A DNA stretch of 64,000 nucleotides from Leeuwenhoekiella aequorea (GCF_004104375.1 NZ_QOVM01000004.1:124001-188000); one strand, 5' to 3'; positions 44,681 to 53,453 are shown, counted from the stretch's first letter. A program made the numbers and translations. The notes: generated by a model from the sequence alone, not told the origin.

Positions 44681-45388
44681 ATGCACACAGAAGAAGAGTT
44701 TAAAGAAGGGCAGGTTTTACTTTTTGACAAACCACTTAACTGGACCTCGTTTCAGCTGGTAAATAAGGCACGCTGGCTCATACGGAAAACTTACAACATT
44801 AAAAAAATAAAGGTAGGTCACGCGGGTACTTTAGATCCGCTTGCTACAGGCTTACTTATAATTTGCACCGGTAAATTCACAAAACGTATTGAAGAATTTA
44901 TGGGGCAGGAAAAGGAATATACAGGAACTTTTGTGCTGGGCAGTACGACTCCTTCTTATGACTTGGAAACTTCAGTAGACGCGACCTTTTCTACTTCACA
45001 TATTACTGAAGATTTAATTCACAAAACTACCGAAAAATTTACAGGAAGCATTCAGCAAAAACCGCCAGTTTTTTCAGCTTTAAAAAAAGAAGGTAAACGC
45101 CTTTATGAATTTGCCCGGGCCGGAGAAGAAGTAGAAATACCTACACGTGAAGTACATATTTCTTCATTCAAAATAACACGTATTGCACTCCCTGAAGTAG
45201 ATTTTGAAGTACGTTGCAGTAAAGGTACCTACATACGATCTCTAGCAAATGATTTTGGAAAAGCGCTAGATAGCGGAGCGCATTTATCTGCTCTACGCCG
45301 TACACAAATAGGTGATTATAAAGTGGATGATGCGATTACACTTGAAGAATTTGAGTCTGCATTAAGTAGCCACATAAAACACAATTAG
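44681..45388 (+). CDS. truB: tRNA pseudouridine(55) synthase TruB
   Basis: A 235-residue pseudouridine synthase: FDKPLNWTSFQLVNK, KVGHAGTLDPLATGLL with the catalytic Asp, the motif YDLETSVDA, QKPPVFSALKKEGKRLYEFAR and CSKGTYIRSLANDFG. It forms pseudouridine 55 in the T loop of tRNAs. It follows uppP by 31 bp in the ftsX cluster. The C-terminal PUA domain is not obvious, which is usual in short bacterial forms. Confidence 0.95.
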   Translation: MHTEEEFKEGQVLLFDKPLNWTSFQLVNKARWLIRKTYNIKKIKVGHAGTLDPLATGLLIICTGKFTKRIEEFMGQEKEYTGTFVLGSTTPSYDLETSVDATFSTSHITEDLIHKTTEKFTGSIQQKPPVFSALKKEGKRLYEFARAGEEVEIPTREVHISSFKITRIALPEVDFEVRCSKGTYIRSLANDFGKALDSGAHLSALRRTQIGDYKVDDAITLEEFESALSSHIKHN

Positions 45389-45440
45389 TAGCTAGTTCTA
45401 TCGTTCTGTTTAACAGCACTGAAATTGTATTTTTATATTT

Positions 45441-46175
45441 ATGAGACTATCCCCAGAAGATAAAGCTATGTTAATCACCTTCACAGGTGCTAGTATCTTT
45501 GTTTTGGTGTTTTTCTTTTTGAGTGTTAAGCCTTATGATTCTTCACAAATTGAAGAGTTTATTCCTATTCCTATTATTGAAGAATTACCTTTAGAAGCAG
45601 AAGAACTTCAAGAGCTCGAAGAAGCCGAGCAGCTAAATCAAAAAATGACTAATCAAGCACAGAGCAGCAACCGATTAGTACGTGAGGCAAACCGGTTTTT
45701 TAGTCAGCAGAATCAAGTTGACAATGCACTAAAAACCGATTCTCAAACAGCAGGTCCTTCAGAAGATAATGATGGTGATGATGAAGCTTTTCCTGATTAT
45801 CAACAACGTATCGCCTTATTAAAACAGAGAAGAAAAGAAAAACAGTCTGCAGGAGAAAGTATGACCTCAAAACAAGTTTCTAAAGTAAATACATCAAGCT
45901 ATAGAAGAAGCACAGTCTCCTATAACCTGAATGAGCGAAATGCTATAAAAATACCTAATCCGGTATATACGTGTGATGCAACCGGAAAAGTTGTCATAAA
46001 TATCGAAGTATCAAATCTAGGCAGTGTTACCAGAGCTTACTATAACAAAGCAGCCTCAACTACCACTAACGGTTGTCTACTGGATCAAGCTTTAGAATAT
46101 GCGCAGCAAGCTTTGTTTAACGACAGTAAGCGCACTTCGCAATTAGGTACAATTACCTTTGAGTTTCAAGGTTAA
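45441..46175 (+). CDS. TonB-like single-helix protein
   Basis: A 244-residue protein with one N-terminal helix (AMLITFTGASIFVLVFFFLSV), an acidic linker rich in Glu/Pro, a charged middle with RIALLKQRRKEKQ, and a C-terminal domain IPNPVYTCDATGKVVINIEVSNLGSVTRAYYNKAAST that resembles the TonB C-terminal fold. It may carry energy to outer-membrane receptors or be a TonB-derived envelope protein. There is no ExbB/ExbD here. Its end overlaps the convergent thioredoxin-like gene by 23 bp. Confidence 0.72.
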   Translation: MRLSPEDKAMLITFTGASIFVLVFFFLSVKPYDSSQIEEFIPIPIIEELPLEAEELQELEEAEQLNQKMTNQAQSSNRLVREANRFFSQQNQVDNALKTDSQTAGPSEDNDGDDEAFPDYQQRIALLKQRRKEKQSAGESMTSKQVSKVNTSSYRRSTVSYNLNERNAIKIPNPVYTCDATGKVVINIEVSNLGSVTRAYYNKAASTTTNGCLLDQALEYAQQALFNDSKRTSQLGTITFEFQG

Positions 46176-46794
46176 GAGCTTTCAATAAAATAAGTAGTTC
46201 TGCAACTACAGATTTTCCCTTATCGTTGTTATACCACATTTGTAATTCTTCTTTAAAAGAAGGCTTGATTTCACCATATTGAGCTTTGTGATCATCAACT
46301 AGTTGTTGAGCGGCTGCAGATCGCGAACCCCAGGAGGTAAGAATTTCCTGAGTAATCGAATCCTGAATAATAAGTTTAGGAATTGATTTAGAGCCATTAG
46401 TTAAAAAAGCATCCATTAATTGCGGATTATCATCTCTCAAAATAATCTTCAATGTGATAGCAGGTTGCAATTCGGCAATACGATTCATAACAGCAACTGC
46501 TGGAGGTGCATCTCCACACCAACTTTCAGTAAGTAATAACCAGTTTAAAGGCCTGTCGAGATTTTTAATTTCGACTTCCTGTTCTTCGGTAAACCGAAGG
46601 GTTTTATCCCACCGTTTCATACGTTTATCATTAAGAACGGTATAATTAGATAAAGCCTCTGTTTGTGTATGGCCAGTACTTGTAAATGAGGCTGCATGTT
46701 TTGCAACGAGCACTCGATAATCTGCATACGTCATCGCATTATCGAAGGCCTGTTTTGCAAATTCCTGAATTTCAATAGCTGTGGATTTCATCAA
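46153..46794 (-). CDS. Thioredoxin-family protein with a single-Cys WCGDA motif
   Basis: A 213-residue thioredoxin-fold protein. The active-site region is LTESWCGDAPPAVAVMNRIAEL, so the usual CxxC is CGDA with one Cys. Further on, ILRDDNPQLMDAFLTNGSKSIPKLII contains the cis-Pro loop. Proteins with WCGDA are common in Bacteroidota and are annotated as thioredoxin family; a two-Cys disulfide reaction is unlikely. There is no signal peptide. Confidence 0.85.
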   Translation of the reverse strand: MMKSTAIEIQEFAKQAFDNAMTYADYRVLVAKHAASFTSTGHTQTEALSNYTVLNDKRMKRWDKTLRFTEEQEVEIKNLDRPLNWLLLTESWCGDAPPAVAVMNRIAELQPAITLKIILRDDNPQLMDAFLTNGSKSIPKLIIQDSITQEILTSWGSRSAAAQQLVDDHKAQYGEIKPSFKEELQMWYNNDKGKSVVAELLILLKALNLETQR

Positions 46795-46884
46795 TAAAAA
46801 GTCGGTAAAAATTATTTTTACTTACACCTTACCACTGCGCCAGATTTCTAATAATCCCTATCTTTAAAACACAAAATATTAGTT

Positions 46885-47463
46885 ATGGCTATTCATAAAT
46901 GTGGCTGGTGTGTAGGAGATACTTTATATGAACATTATCACGATACCGAGTGGGGAGTACCTGTTTATAATGATGCTACTCTATTTGAATTCTTAATATT
47001 AGAAACTTTTCAGGCAGGTTTAAGTTGGATTACGATATTACGCAAGCGCGAAAACTTCCGAGAAGCATTTGATAACTTTGATTATAAAATAATTTCAAAT
47101 TATAAAGAGGATAAGTTAGAATCATTGCGGGCCAACCCCGGAATTATCAGAAATAGATTAAAAATAATGGCTACTGTAACTAATGCACAGTCGTTTATTA
47201 AAATTCAAAAAGAATTTGGTTCGTTCTCTACATATATTTGGAACTTTGTAGGCGGTACTCCTATTCAAAATGCAATAGAAAATTATAAACAATCTCCAGC
47301 TACCACACCTATGAGCGATGCTTTATCTAAAGACTTAAAAAAGCGAGGGTTTAAATTTACCGGTTCAACGGTTATTTATGCTTTTATGCAGGCTACGGGT
47401 ATGGTAAATGATCACGAGGTAAACTGTTTTAGATATGATGAAATTAAAACTTCGACACCTTGA
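46885..47463 (+). CDS. tag: DNA-3-methyladenine glycosylase I
   Basis: A 192-residue base-excision enzyme: CGWCVGDTLYEHYHDTEWGVP, LFEFLILETFQAGLSWITILRKRENFREAFDNFD, RNRLKI and the C-terminal MVNDHEVNCFRY. The N-terminal Cys and His with the C-terminal H-x3-C form the Zn snap of Tag. It removes 3-methyladenine from DNA. The stop overlaps the TTG start of the next gene. Confidence 0.95.
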   Translation: MAIHKCGWCVGDTLYEHYHDTEWGVPVYNDATLFEFLILETFQAGLSWITILRKRENFREAFDNFDYKIISNYKEDKLESLRANPGIIRNRLKIMATVTNAQSFIKIQKEFGSFSTYIWNFVGGTPIQNAIENYKQSPATTPMSDALSKDLKKRGFKFTGSTVIYAFMQATGMVNDHEVNCFRYDEIKTSTP

Positions 47464-48014
47464 AATCGAAACTTCTTATAATCGCAATTTGTTTTTGTAT
47501 CTCTCTCCAAGCACAAGAAAAAAAAAGAGAATATGAAGAACGGATAAATGAAAGTCAAATGCCTAAAGAGGCATTGTCAATTTTAAAAAAAATACCTGTA
47601 GCTAAAAAACGATTAAAGCATTATCTAGAAAACGACGGATCAAAAACGAGTTTTGAATCAAAATTCAAATTCGGAAAAAATAAATACAGTGTAGAATTTT
47701 CTGAGGAAGGAAAACTACAAGATATAGAAGTTGAAATTCGTAAGATAAAATCTAAGGAGGTAATGACCGTTATAGAAAATCACTTGACCGCAAATTACGA
47801 GCATTTTAAAATCGAAAAAATTCAAGCTCAATATCAGAAATTAAATTCATTAGAAACAAAACCTTATCAAAATCCAGACGCCTGGGAACTTATAGTTGCC
47901 ACAAAAAACAAGACGAATAAACTAGAGCGCTTTGAAATGACGTTTGATACAAAAGGGGAGTTTTTAAACCTACGCATTGCAGTTAGACAATCTTATGACT
48001 TTTTATTATTTTAG
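47460..48014 (+). CDS. Exported protein of unknown function, PepSY-like pattern
   Basis: A 184-residue product starting at TTG 47460 in a TTGA overlap with the tag stop. A signal peptide (MKSKLLIIAICFCISLQAQ) precedes charged sequence with two similar halves, each ending in a strand-rich motif (KYSVEFSEEGKLQDIEVEI and RFEMTFDTKGEFLNLRIAV) like PepSY-like proteins. No firm family. The downstream beta-barrel gene overlaps its end by about 20 bp, so the two are likely coupled. Confidence 0.7.
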   Translation: MKSKLLIIAICFCISLQAQEKKREYEERINESQMPKEALSILKKIPVAKKRLKHYLENDGSKTSFESKFKFGKNKYSVEFSEEGKLQDIEVEIRKIKSKEVMTVIENHLTANYEHFKIEKIQAQYQKLNSLETKPYQNPDAWELIVATKNKTNKLERFEMTFDTKGEFLNLRIAVRQSYDFLLF

Positions 48015-48669
48015 ATACTTACTACTTACATTACTCTTTCCGTTAAACTTATTTGCACAAGACACACAGTATTTAAGTCAGCATGAAGTTTCTTTGAATT
48101 TCAAGAATGAAACTCGATGGAGTTATAATTTTGAAGTTACAAACCGAAACTATTTACCTATTAAAAATTCGTTGAAAGCAGATCATGTAGAGCTAACTCA
48201 CTTTACAACGTATCAAAGCGGTTTTTATGGAAATCTAAGTTTAGGGCTCCGGTACAGATCGAGAGAATTATTTGATGAGCAACGTAGTGATGAAATACGC
48301 CTTACCCAACAATATGCTTATGCTAAATCTTACAACCAGTATCGCTTAGGACATCGTTTACGCGTAGAAGAACGATTTTTCTCAAAAGAAACGGCTTATA
48401 GGTTACGCTATAGATTGGGACTCGATTTCCCGCTTCAAGGTTTAACATTAGATGAAGGCGAATTTTATTCTGCGTTATCGATAGAAACACTCTACACACT
48501 AAATAAACTAGAATCTCCAGAATTTAATCAGCGTTTGATGGCTACTATAGGGACAAAATTAAATTCGGCTTTAAAAATTCAGCTTTCTTTAGAATATAGA
48601 AAAGAAGATTACACTTCAGAAGCCTCAAACAGAGTGTTTATTTATACTGCTGCTAAAATAGATTTATAG
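47995..48669 (+). CDS. DUF2490 family outer-membrane beta-barrel protein
   Basis: Start at ATG 47995 (MTFYYFRYLLLTLLFPLNLFAQ), which gives a proper signal peptide; an in-frame ATG at 47977 adds six residues. The 224-residue product has alternating strands typical of DUF2490 (RLGHRLRVEERFF, YRLRYRLGLDFPL) and ends in an aromatic-poor VFIYTAAKIDL strand. Outer-membrane role unknown. It overlaps the upstream exported protein gene by 20 bp. Confidence 0.8.
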   Translation: MTFYYFRYLLLTLLFPLNLFAQDTQYLSQHEVSLNFKNETRWSYNFEVTNRNYLPIKNSLKADHVELTHFTTYQSGFYGNLSLGLRYRSRELFDEQRSDEIRLTQQYAYAKSYNQYRLGHRLRVEERFFSKETAYRLRYRLGLDFPLQGLTLDEGEFYSALSIETLYTLNKLESPEFNQRLMATIGTKLNSALKIQLSLEYRKEDYTSEASNRVFIYTAAKIDL

Positions 48670-48670
48670 A

Positions 48671-49249
48671 TTATTGTAGATAGCTAAGAAATTCTGCTCT
48701 ACTTATTTCTAATGCGCCCATACTATCCAGATGTTCTGTATAAACCTGACAGTCGATTAATTTATAATTGAGCAATTCTAATTTTTGAGCAAGACTGATA
48801 AGTGCAATTTTGCTAGCATTACTCACTTTAGCAAACATACTCTCTCCACAAAAAACGCGCTTATCTTTAAGATTTAAACCATATAAACCACCTACTAATT
48901 GACCATTCTGCCAGACCTCAATAGACTCTGCAACACCTAATAGATGAAGTTTTTGATAGGCCTCTAACATTTCATTAGTTATCCAGGTACCTACTTGCCC
49001 CTCACGTTTAATACGTTTACAGTTAAGCATGACATCTATAAATGCTGTATTATACGTAACCTCAAATAAATTAGATCTTAAAACCTTACGCATAGATTTT
49101 GAGATGTAAATCTGTTGGGGCTTAAGAACCATTCGAGGATCTGGTGACCACCACAAAACAGGCTGCCCATCATTATACCATGGAAAAATTCCTTTAGAAT
49201 AGGCATCTAACAGTCGGTTTACAGAGAGGTCTGCTCCTACTGCCAGCAA
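48671..49249 (-). CDS. aat: Leucyl/phenylalanyl-tRNA-protein transferase (start uncertain)
   Basis: 192 residues from a TTG at 49249. Signatures are LLDAYSKGIFPWYNDGQPVLWWSPDPRMVL, GTWITNEMLEAYQKLH, GGLYG, FCGESMFAKVSNASKIAL and IDCQVYTEHLDSMGALEISR. The enzyme adds Leu or Phe to N-terminal Arg/Lys for the N-end rule. Conserved codons continue upstream in the same frame (QPFPDYSYADDDG to about 49312), matching the usual Aat start, but no ATG, GTG or TTG exists there before the in-frame stop. It starts at TTG 49249, at an unusual ATT/ATC codon, or the gene carries a frameshift. Confidence 0.88.
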   Translation of the reverse strand: MLAVGADLSVNRLLDAYSKGIFPWYNDGQPVLWWSPDPRMVLKPQQIYISKSMRKVLRSNLFEVTYNTAFIDVMLNCKRIKREGQVGTWITNEMLEAYQKLHLLGVAESIEVWQNGQLVGGLYGLNLKDKRVFCGESMFAKVSNASKIALISLAQKLELLNYKLIDCQVYTEHLDSMGALEISRAEFLSYLQ

Positions 49250-49345
49250 CCCGTCATCATCGGCATACGAGTAATCTGGAAACGGCTGATGTTCATTAAT
49301 ATAAACGATGATGCTAAGTATTAAATTTGAAAGAAGTTATACGTT

Positions 49346-49388
49346 AAAAAAAACACCCCCTGCAATTTTAAAATTGCAGGGGGTGTTT
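49346..49388 (-). terminator. Terminator of the DUF3127 gene
   Basis: A perfect dyad, 49351-49369 with 49370-49388, rich in C/G in the centre of the stem, followed on the minus strand by a run of T residues. It sits between the DUF3127 gene and aat. Confidence 0.88.
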
Positions 49389-49404
49389 AAAATTTTAAAA
49401 TCTA

Positions 49405-49785
49405 TTAAAATGGTAAATCATCGTGATCGTCATCATCAAAATTAGATGCCGGTTCAAATTGATCTGCCGGTGGTACAGGAGGCATTCCTGCTCCACTAGG
49501 AGAAGAACCTTCAAGATTTTCGATTCTCCATCCTTGTATACTATTAAAGTATTTTGTTTCACCTTGTGGGTTTACCCATTCACGACCACGTAGGTTAATG
49601 CTTATTTTCACATTTTGACCCGGTTTGTAGCTATCAAGTAAGTCTGTCTTGTCTTGAACAAACTCAACCATAATATGTTGTGGATATTGCTCTTCTGTGG
49701 TTACTACAATTTCACGCTTTCTAAAGCCATTGCTTCCAAACGTTTGCGTATCGCCTACCATTTTTACTTTTCCCTGTACTTCCAT
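49405..49785 (-). CDS. DUF3127 protein with SSB-like acidic tail
   Basis: A 126-residue protein. Residues 1-95 form an OB-fold-type DUF3127 domain (KVKMVGDTQTFGSNGFRKREIVV, NVKISINLRGREWVNPQGETKYFNSIQGWRIE). After a Pro/Gly linker, the chain ends with FDDDDHDDLPF, very like the C-terminal tip (DDDIPF) that SSB uses to recruit repair and replication proteins. Known as a conserved Bacteroidota family of unknown role; partner recruitment is inferred. Confidence 0.85.
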   Translation of the reverse strand: MEVQGKVKMVGDTQTFGSNGFRKREIVVTTEEQYPQHIMVEFVQDKTDLLDSYKPGQNVKISINLRGREWVNPQGETKYFNSIQGWRIENLEGSSPSGAGMPPVPPADQFEPASNFDDDDHDDLPF

Positions 49786-49819
49786 CGTTGTTATTTAGTA
49801 TTATAAAAGCCTCTACAAT

Positions 49820-50701
49820 TTAGGCTAAAATTAATTTCCAGGCATCACCTGTATTATCTTGATTAATTAAATCTTGTATTTTTGAATGTAGTGCATTTGT
49901 GTCTTTATGCTCTACAAGCAGTTTTAATGCATCATCTTGTTCTAAAAATGCACTAATTTCCTCTTTAGAAGGAACACGCTCAATATTTCCCAGTTTTCCG
50001 AGGTCATTACCCGTAAGAATAGTACTTAAACGAAACTCTTCTGGTATTTGATCTACACCCACACCTAAATTACGCAAAGGTTTTGGCACTTCAAACATAC
50101 CATCAATTGCTCGGGTGTACCAGTTGCTTCCCATACGGGCAACAAGATCTAATTTATGTTCATTTATAGAATTGTCTGCATTTAAAATCGCCTTCTGCAA
50201 ATGTATTTTTACAATTTCACAAATCACTAAATTTCCTGCGCCTCCTGCTGTACCCAAGGCAACAACATCCTTTACCTTACATTCAAACTGAACCGGAGCC
50301 TCTTTGACTCTGTACGGCTTTACTAATTCAGAGGCTTCCTTTGTAAAACCACCTTTAACAAACTCATCTACACCTGCATCATAATCTGTGCTGGTAAGCG
50401 ACATTTGTTGCACCATCGCATAGCTCACACTGTTAATTACAACCTCACCCGTAGCTATGATATTTTCTAATGTATGCTTAGTAGTGTTATCTCTGCCTCT
50501 TCGCACTGGCGAAAACACGACCACAGGAGGATTAGAACTAAATACATTAAAAAAACTATACGGGGCCAGATTAGGCCTTCCCTCTGCGTCGAGAGTACTT
50601 GCAAATGCTATAGGGCGCGGACCTATTGCTCCAGATAAAATACCATAAACGCTGGCATTATCTGTCTCTGCAGGATCAATTGTAACAAATTCTTTGCTCA
50701 T
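49820..50701 (-). CDS. Flavin reductase family protein
   Basis: A 293-residue protein. Residues 15-200 are a split-barrel FMN-binding domain (GAIGPRPIAFASTLDAEGRPNLAPYSFFNVFSSNPPVVVFSP). The extra C-terminal 90 residues are helical. Members bind FMN and reduce flavin or act as conserved oxidoreductases. A TAccTTTG box at 50706-50713 on its strand lies five bases from the ATG. Confidence 0.88.
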   Translation of the reverse strand: MSKEFVTIDPAETDNASVYGILSGAIGPRPIAFASTLDAEGRPNLAPYSFFNVFSSNPPVVVFSPVRRGRDNTTKHTLENIIATGEVVINSVSYAMVQQMSLTSTDYDAGVDEFVKGGFTKEASELVKPYRVKEAPVQFECKVKDVVALGTAGGAGNLVICEIVKIHLQKAILNADNSINEHKLDLVARMGSNWYTRAIDGMFEVPKPLRNLGVGVDQIPEEFRLSTILTGNDLGKLGNIERVPSKEEISAFLEQDDALKLLVEHKDTNALHSKIQDLINQDNTGDAWKLILA

Positions 50702-50705
50702 TTTG

Positions 50706-50713
50706 CAAAGGTA
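50706..50713 (-). promoter_or_regulatory. -7 element giving a nearly leaderless flavin reductase mRNA
   Basis: TAccTTTG on the minus strand ends five bases before the ATG at 50701. With a start a few bases downstream the mRNA would begin at or next to the AUG. The -33 region is only partly matched (TTTT near 50735). Confidence 0.35.
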
Positions 50714-50882
50714 GGCATACAGCCGTATACTTAAAACCGTTTTGATTACAATAATTGCGTTAGAAATGCATTATATTTAATTAAGTCTATTAGTTAAAGA
50801 CTAATGATAATTGGTTAAAAAATCTAAGATTTGCAGATGGCCGTTGCGTATAATTTTTTACCCTTTTTAAGACAATAATAGT

Positions 50883-52034
50883 ATGACCTTTAATCCAGAT
50901 CAGCGCTTTTCACGCTGGTTTATCATATTTGCTGCGGTTGTCATAACCGCCCTTATTTTGTGGAATGTTTCTTTGTTTTTTGATCAGCTTAAGCAATCAG
51001 AACGAGATCGTATGCAAATCTGGGCCTCTTCTATGGAAGCTTTTAATACTGAAGATATAAATCAGTATTATGCGCTTAGTCAAAAAATTAATTCTAAGAA
51101 TCAATACATTCCTATAATTATAACCGATGATCAGGACAGTATTGTAAACAGCATTAATATCGCAGAGTCGGTTTTAAAAGATGCTGTAAAGTCTCAAGAG
51201 TTGTTGATGGAAATGGCTGCTGAAAATGAACCTATACGTATTGATATTACAGGCGGGGATTTGCAATATGCCTATTATGGCCATTCTCCAGTTATAAACC
51301 AATTGAAATACTTCCCCATTGTTTTGGTAATTATCGTTATTCTCTTTATTGCCTTAATTTATTTCTTCTACGCAACTTCAAAGGCTTCAGAACAAAATTT
51401 AGTATGGGCAGGAATGGCTAAAGAAACGGCTCATCAAATAGGAACTCCCTTATCATCCCTAGTAGGATGGACAGAGATTTTAAAGAGTGAAAATGTAAAT
51501 CCAGAATACCTTGTAGAAATAAATAAAGACATCTCGCGACTGGAGACGATTACCGGTAGATTTTCTAAAATAGGGAGTATTCCAAAATTAGAGCGCACCA
51601 ATATCATTTTAGAAACACAGGAGGCATTTGAATACTTGTCAAAACGCAGTTCAAAACTTATCGATTTTGACATAGATGTGCCACAAGGAGAGCTGTATGT
51701 TATGCTTAATAAAGAACTTTTTGCCTGGAGTATAGAAAACCTTGTCAAAAATGCTATCGATGCCATGAAAGGAAAAGGAGCTTTGAAACTCACGTTAAAA
51801 AGAGATACGCGCTATGCTAAAATCCTAATTAAAGATACTGGAAAAGGAATACCTAAAATGAATTTCTCAACCATATTTGAACCCGGCTATACTACAAAAA
51901 AACGAGGCTGGGGTCTTGGCTTATCGCTCACAAAACGTATTATTGAAGAATATCACGATGGGCAAGTACGCGTTTTACATAGTGAGATAAATAAAGGAAC
52001 GACATTTCAAATAGCTCTCAAACTAGTAGATTAA
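50883..52034 (+). CDS. Sensor histidine kinase
   Basis: A 383-residue membrane kinase: helices at about 12-32 and 142-164 flank a periplasmic domain of about 110 residues. The HisKA-type segment GMAKETAHQIGTPLSSLVGWTEIL carries His184. The ATPase domain has NLVKNAIDAMKGKG, KDTGKGIPKMN and KRGWGLGLSLTKRIIEEYHDG. ETAHQIGTPLSSL is characteristic of a Bacteroidota kinase group. No response regulator is adjacent; it shares one base with the NUDIX gene start. Confidence 0.93.
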   Translation: MTFNPDQRFSRWFIIFAAVVITALILWNVSLFFDQLKQSERDRMQIWASSMEAFNTEDINQYYALSQKINSKNQYIPIIITDDQDSIVNSINIAESVLKDAVKSQELLMEMAAENEPIRIDITGGDLQYAYYGHSPVINQLKYFPIVLVIIVILFIALIYFFYATSKASEQNLVWAGMAKETAHQIGTPLSSLVGWTEILKSENVNPEYLVEINKDISRLETITGRFSKIGSIPKLERTNIILETQEAFEYLSKRSSKLIDFDIDVPQGELYVMLNKELFAWSIENLVKNAIDAMKGKGALKLTLKRDTRYAKILIKDTGKGIPKMNFSTIFEPGYTTKKRGWGLGLSLTKRIIEEYHDGQVRVLHSEINKGTTFQIALKLVD

Positions 52035-52621
52035 TGAATGATCGCATAAGAAATATGAAAGTTTCTGTATTATCAGACAACTGGTATACCCTTCATAAAG
52101 TAGATTTTGAATACCTCAGCAATGATCAAGTATGGGAAAAACAATCTCGGGAAGCTTACGACCGAGGAAATGGAGCGGTAGTACTACTTTATAATTTACA
52201 GCGAAAGTCTATAATTCTTACGCGTCAATTTAGAATGCCCACATATCTAAATAAAAATAAGGACGGAATGATGATAGAGGCTTGCGCAGGCCTGCTCGAT
52301 GAAAATGATCCTGAAACTGCTATTCTTAAAGAAATAGAAGAAGAAACCGGTTATAAACTAGCTAACGCTACAAAAATATTTGAATCCTATATGTCTCCAG
52401 GATCTGTGACCGAAATTTTGCACTTCTTTATAGCTGAATATTCTGAAAAACAAAAAGTATCGGAAGGCGGCGGCGCTTCTGATGAAACTGAAAATATAGA
52501 AGTTCTTGAATACCAGTTTCAAGACGCTCTTAAACTATTAAAAACAGGAGCCATTAAAGATGCTAAAACTATTATGCTCCTTCAATATGCACAAATTAAT
52601 CTGGTGGATCTAGCTAAATAA
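52034..52621 (+). CDS. NUDIX hydrolase, NudK-like (GDP-mannose pyrophosphatase)
   Basis: A 195-residue protein with the NUDIX box GLLDENDPETAILKEIEEETGY (KE replacing the usual RE) and MSPGSVTEILHFFIAEY after it. The N-terminal LSDNWYTLHKVDFEYLS and TRQFRMPTYLNKNKDGMMIEACAG are those of NudK, which cleaves GDP-mannose to GMP and mannose 1-phosphate. It shares a base with the stop of the kinase gene, so it is coupled with it. Confidence 0.9.
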   Translation: MNDRIRNMKVSVLSDNWYTLHKVDFEYLSNDQVWEKQSREAYDRGNGAVVLLYNLQRKSIILTRQFRMPTYLNKNKDGMMIEACAGLLDENDPETAILKEIEEETGYKLANATKIFESYMSPGSVTEILHFFIAEYSEKQKVSEGGGASDETENIEVLEYQFQDALKLLKTGAIKDAKTIMLLQYAQINLVDLAK

Positions 52622-52655
52622 TTTAATTTAGCGGCATCAATCAACAGATGGAATT

Positions 52656-53009
52656 ATGCCTACTTCGTACGTTAAATTTGGGGAGTCCAAAATACGTAAC
52701 AATTGTCCTAAATGTTTTGCCCAAGATGGCCTTGTGTTTAGTTTTTCTAACAAAATTGTAGAAACTAAAATGGTAAGCAAAGCCACAAAGGAGATTAAAG
52801 GAGAACTTAATTGCAGTCACTGCGAGACTGTTATCTATCCTGCACTCTGGACAGATGAGATTGATCGGGTTTATTTGTACAATCTAAAACGAATGGGAAG
52901 CCCGCAAACTTATACTCGTTTTAAACCACTTGCAGTAGGTCTTTTTGTAGGTATTACTCTTGCTATTGCAGGTGCCGCTTTTGCTATTTATAGTTTACAA
53001 CAACAATAA
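52656..53009 (+). CDS. Zinc-ribbon protein with C-terminal membrane anchor
   Basis: A 117-residue protein of no recognised family. Two CxxC pairs (NNCPKC near residue 17 and LNCSHC near 53) suggest a zinc ribbon, and the C-terminus is one helix (AVGLFVGITLAIAGAAFAIYSL), so the ribbon faces the cytoplasm if the protein is tail-anchored. It follows the NUDIX gene by 34 bp. The stop overlaps the terminator for the HIT gene. Confidence 0.72.
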   Translation: MPTSYVKFGESKIRNNCPKCFAQDGLVFSFSNKIVETKMVSKATKEIKGELNCSHCETVIYPALWTDEIDRVYLYNLKRMGSPQTYTRFKPLAVGLFVGITLAIAGAAFAIYSLQQQ

Positions 53010-53036
53010 AAAAGCCCCGAAGTAAATTCGAGGCTT
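53008..53036 (-). terminator. Terminator of the HIT gene
   Basis: AAGCCCCGAA/TTCGAGGCTT stem (53012-53021 with 53027-53036, one mismatch) with a five-base loop, followed on the minus strand by T residues (53008-53013). Confidence 0.78.
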
Positions 53037-53063
53037 AAATAACTTTATTGGATCAATATTTAA

Positions 53064-53453
53064 CTATAGAGCGGCATTTATTTTAGCAGCCAATTCTTTA
53101 AACTCATCCGTGGTAAATGATTTTTTCTCTATAAATCGGGCATCATCCATAGTTGTTAGCGGTATTAAATGCACGTGAACATGTGGCACTTCAAGGCCTA
53201 TTACTGATACCCCTATACGCTTGCAGTCAATAACTTTCTCGAGTGCGATTGCCACTTTTCTACTAAAACTCATTAGCTGTAGATAATCATCCTGATCAAG
53301 ATCAAATAGTTTGTTTACTTCTTTCTTAGGAATGCAAAGTGTGTGACCTTTTGCATTAGGATTAACATCTAGAATTGCTATGTGCTTATCGTCTTCTGCT
53401 ACGATATGACCAGGAATTTCGCGATTTATTATTTTAGTGAAAACAGATGCCAT
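53064..53453 (-). CDS. HIT family protein
   Basis: A 129-residue histidine-triad hydrolase: FTKIINREIPGHIVAEDD at the start, ILDVNPNAKGHTLCIPKKEV, and the catalytic triad HVHVHLIPL. It is of the Hint/HinT branch, which splits adenosine phosphoramidates and acyl-adenylates. It lies 51 bp downstream of greA on the same strand. Confidence 0.94.
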   Translation of the reverse strand: MASVFTKIINREIPGHIVAEDDKHIAILDVNPNAKGHTLCIPKKEVNKLFDLDQDDYLQLMSFSRKVAIALEKVIDCKRIGVSVIGLEVPHVHVHLIPLTTMDDARFIEKKSFTTDEFKELAAKINAAL

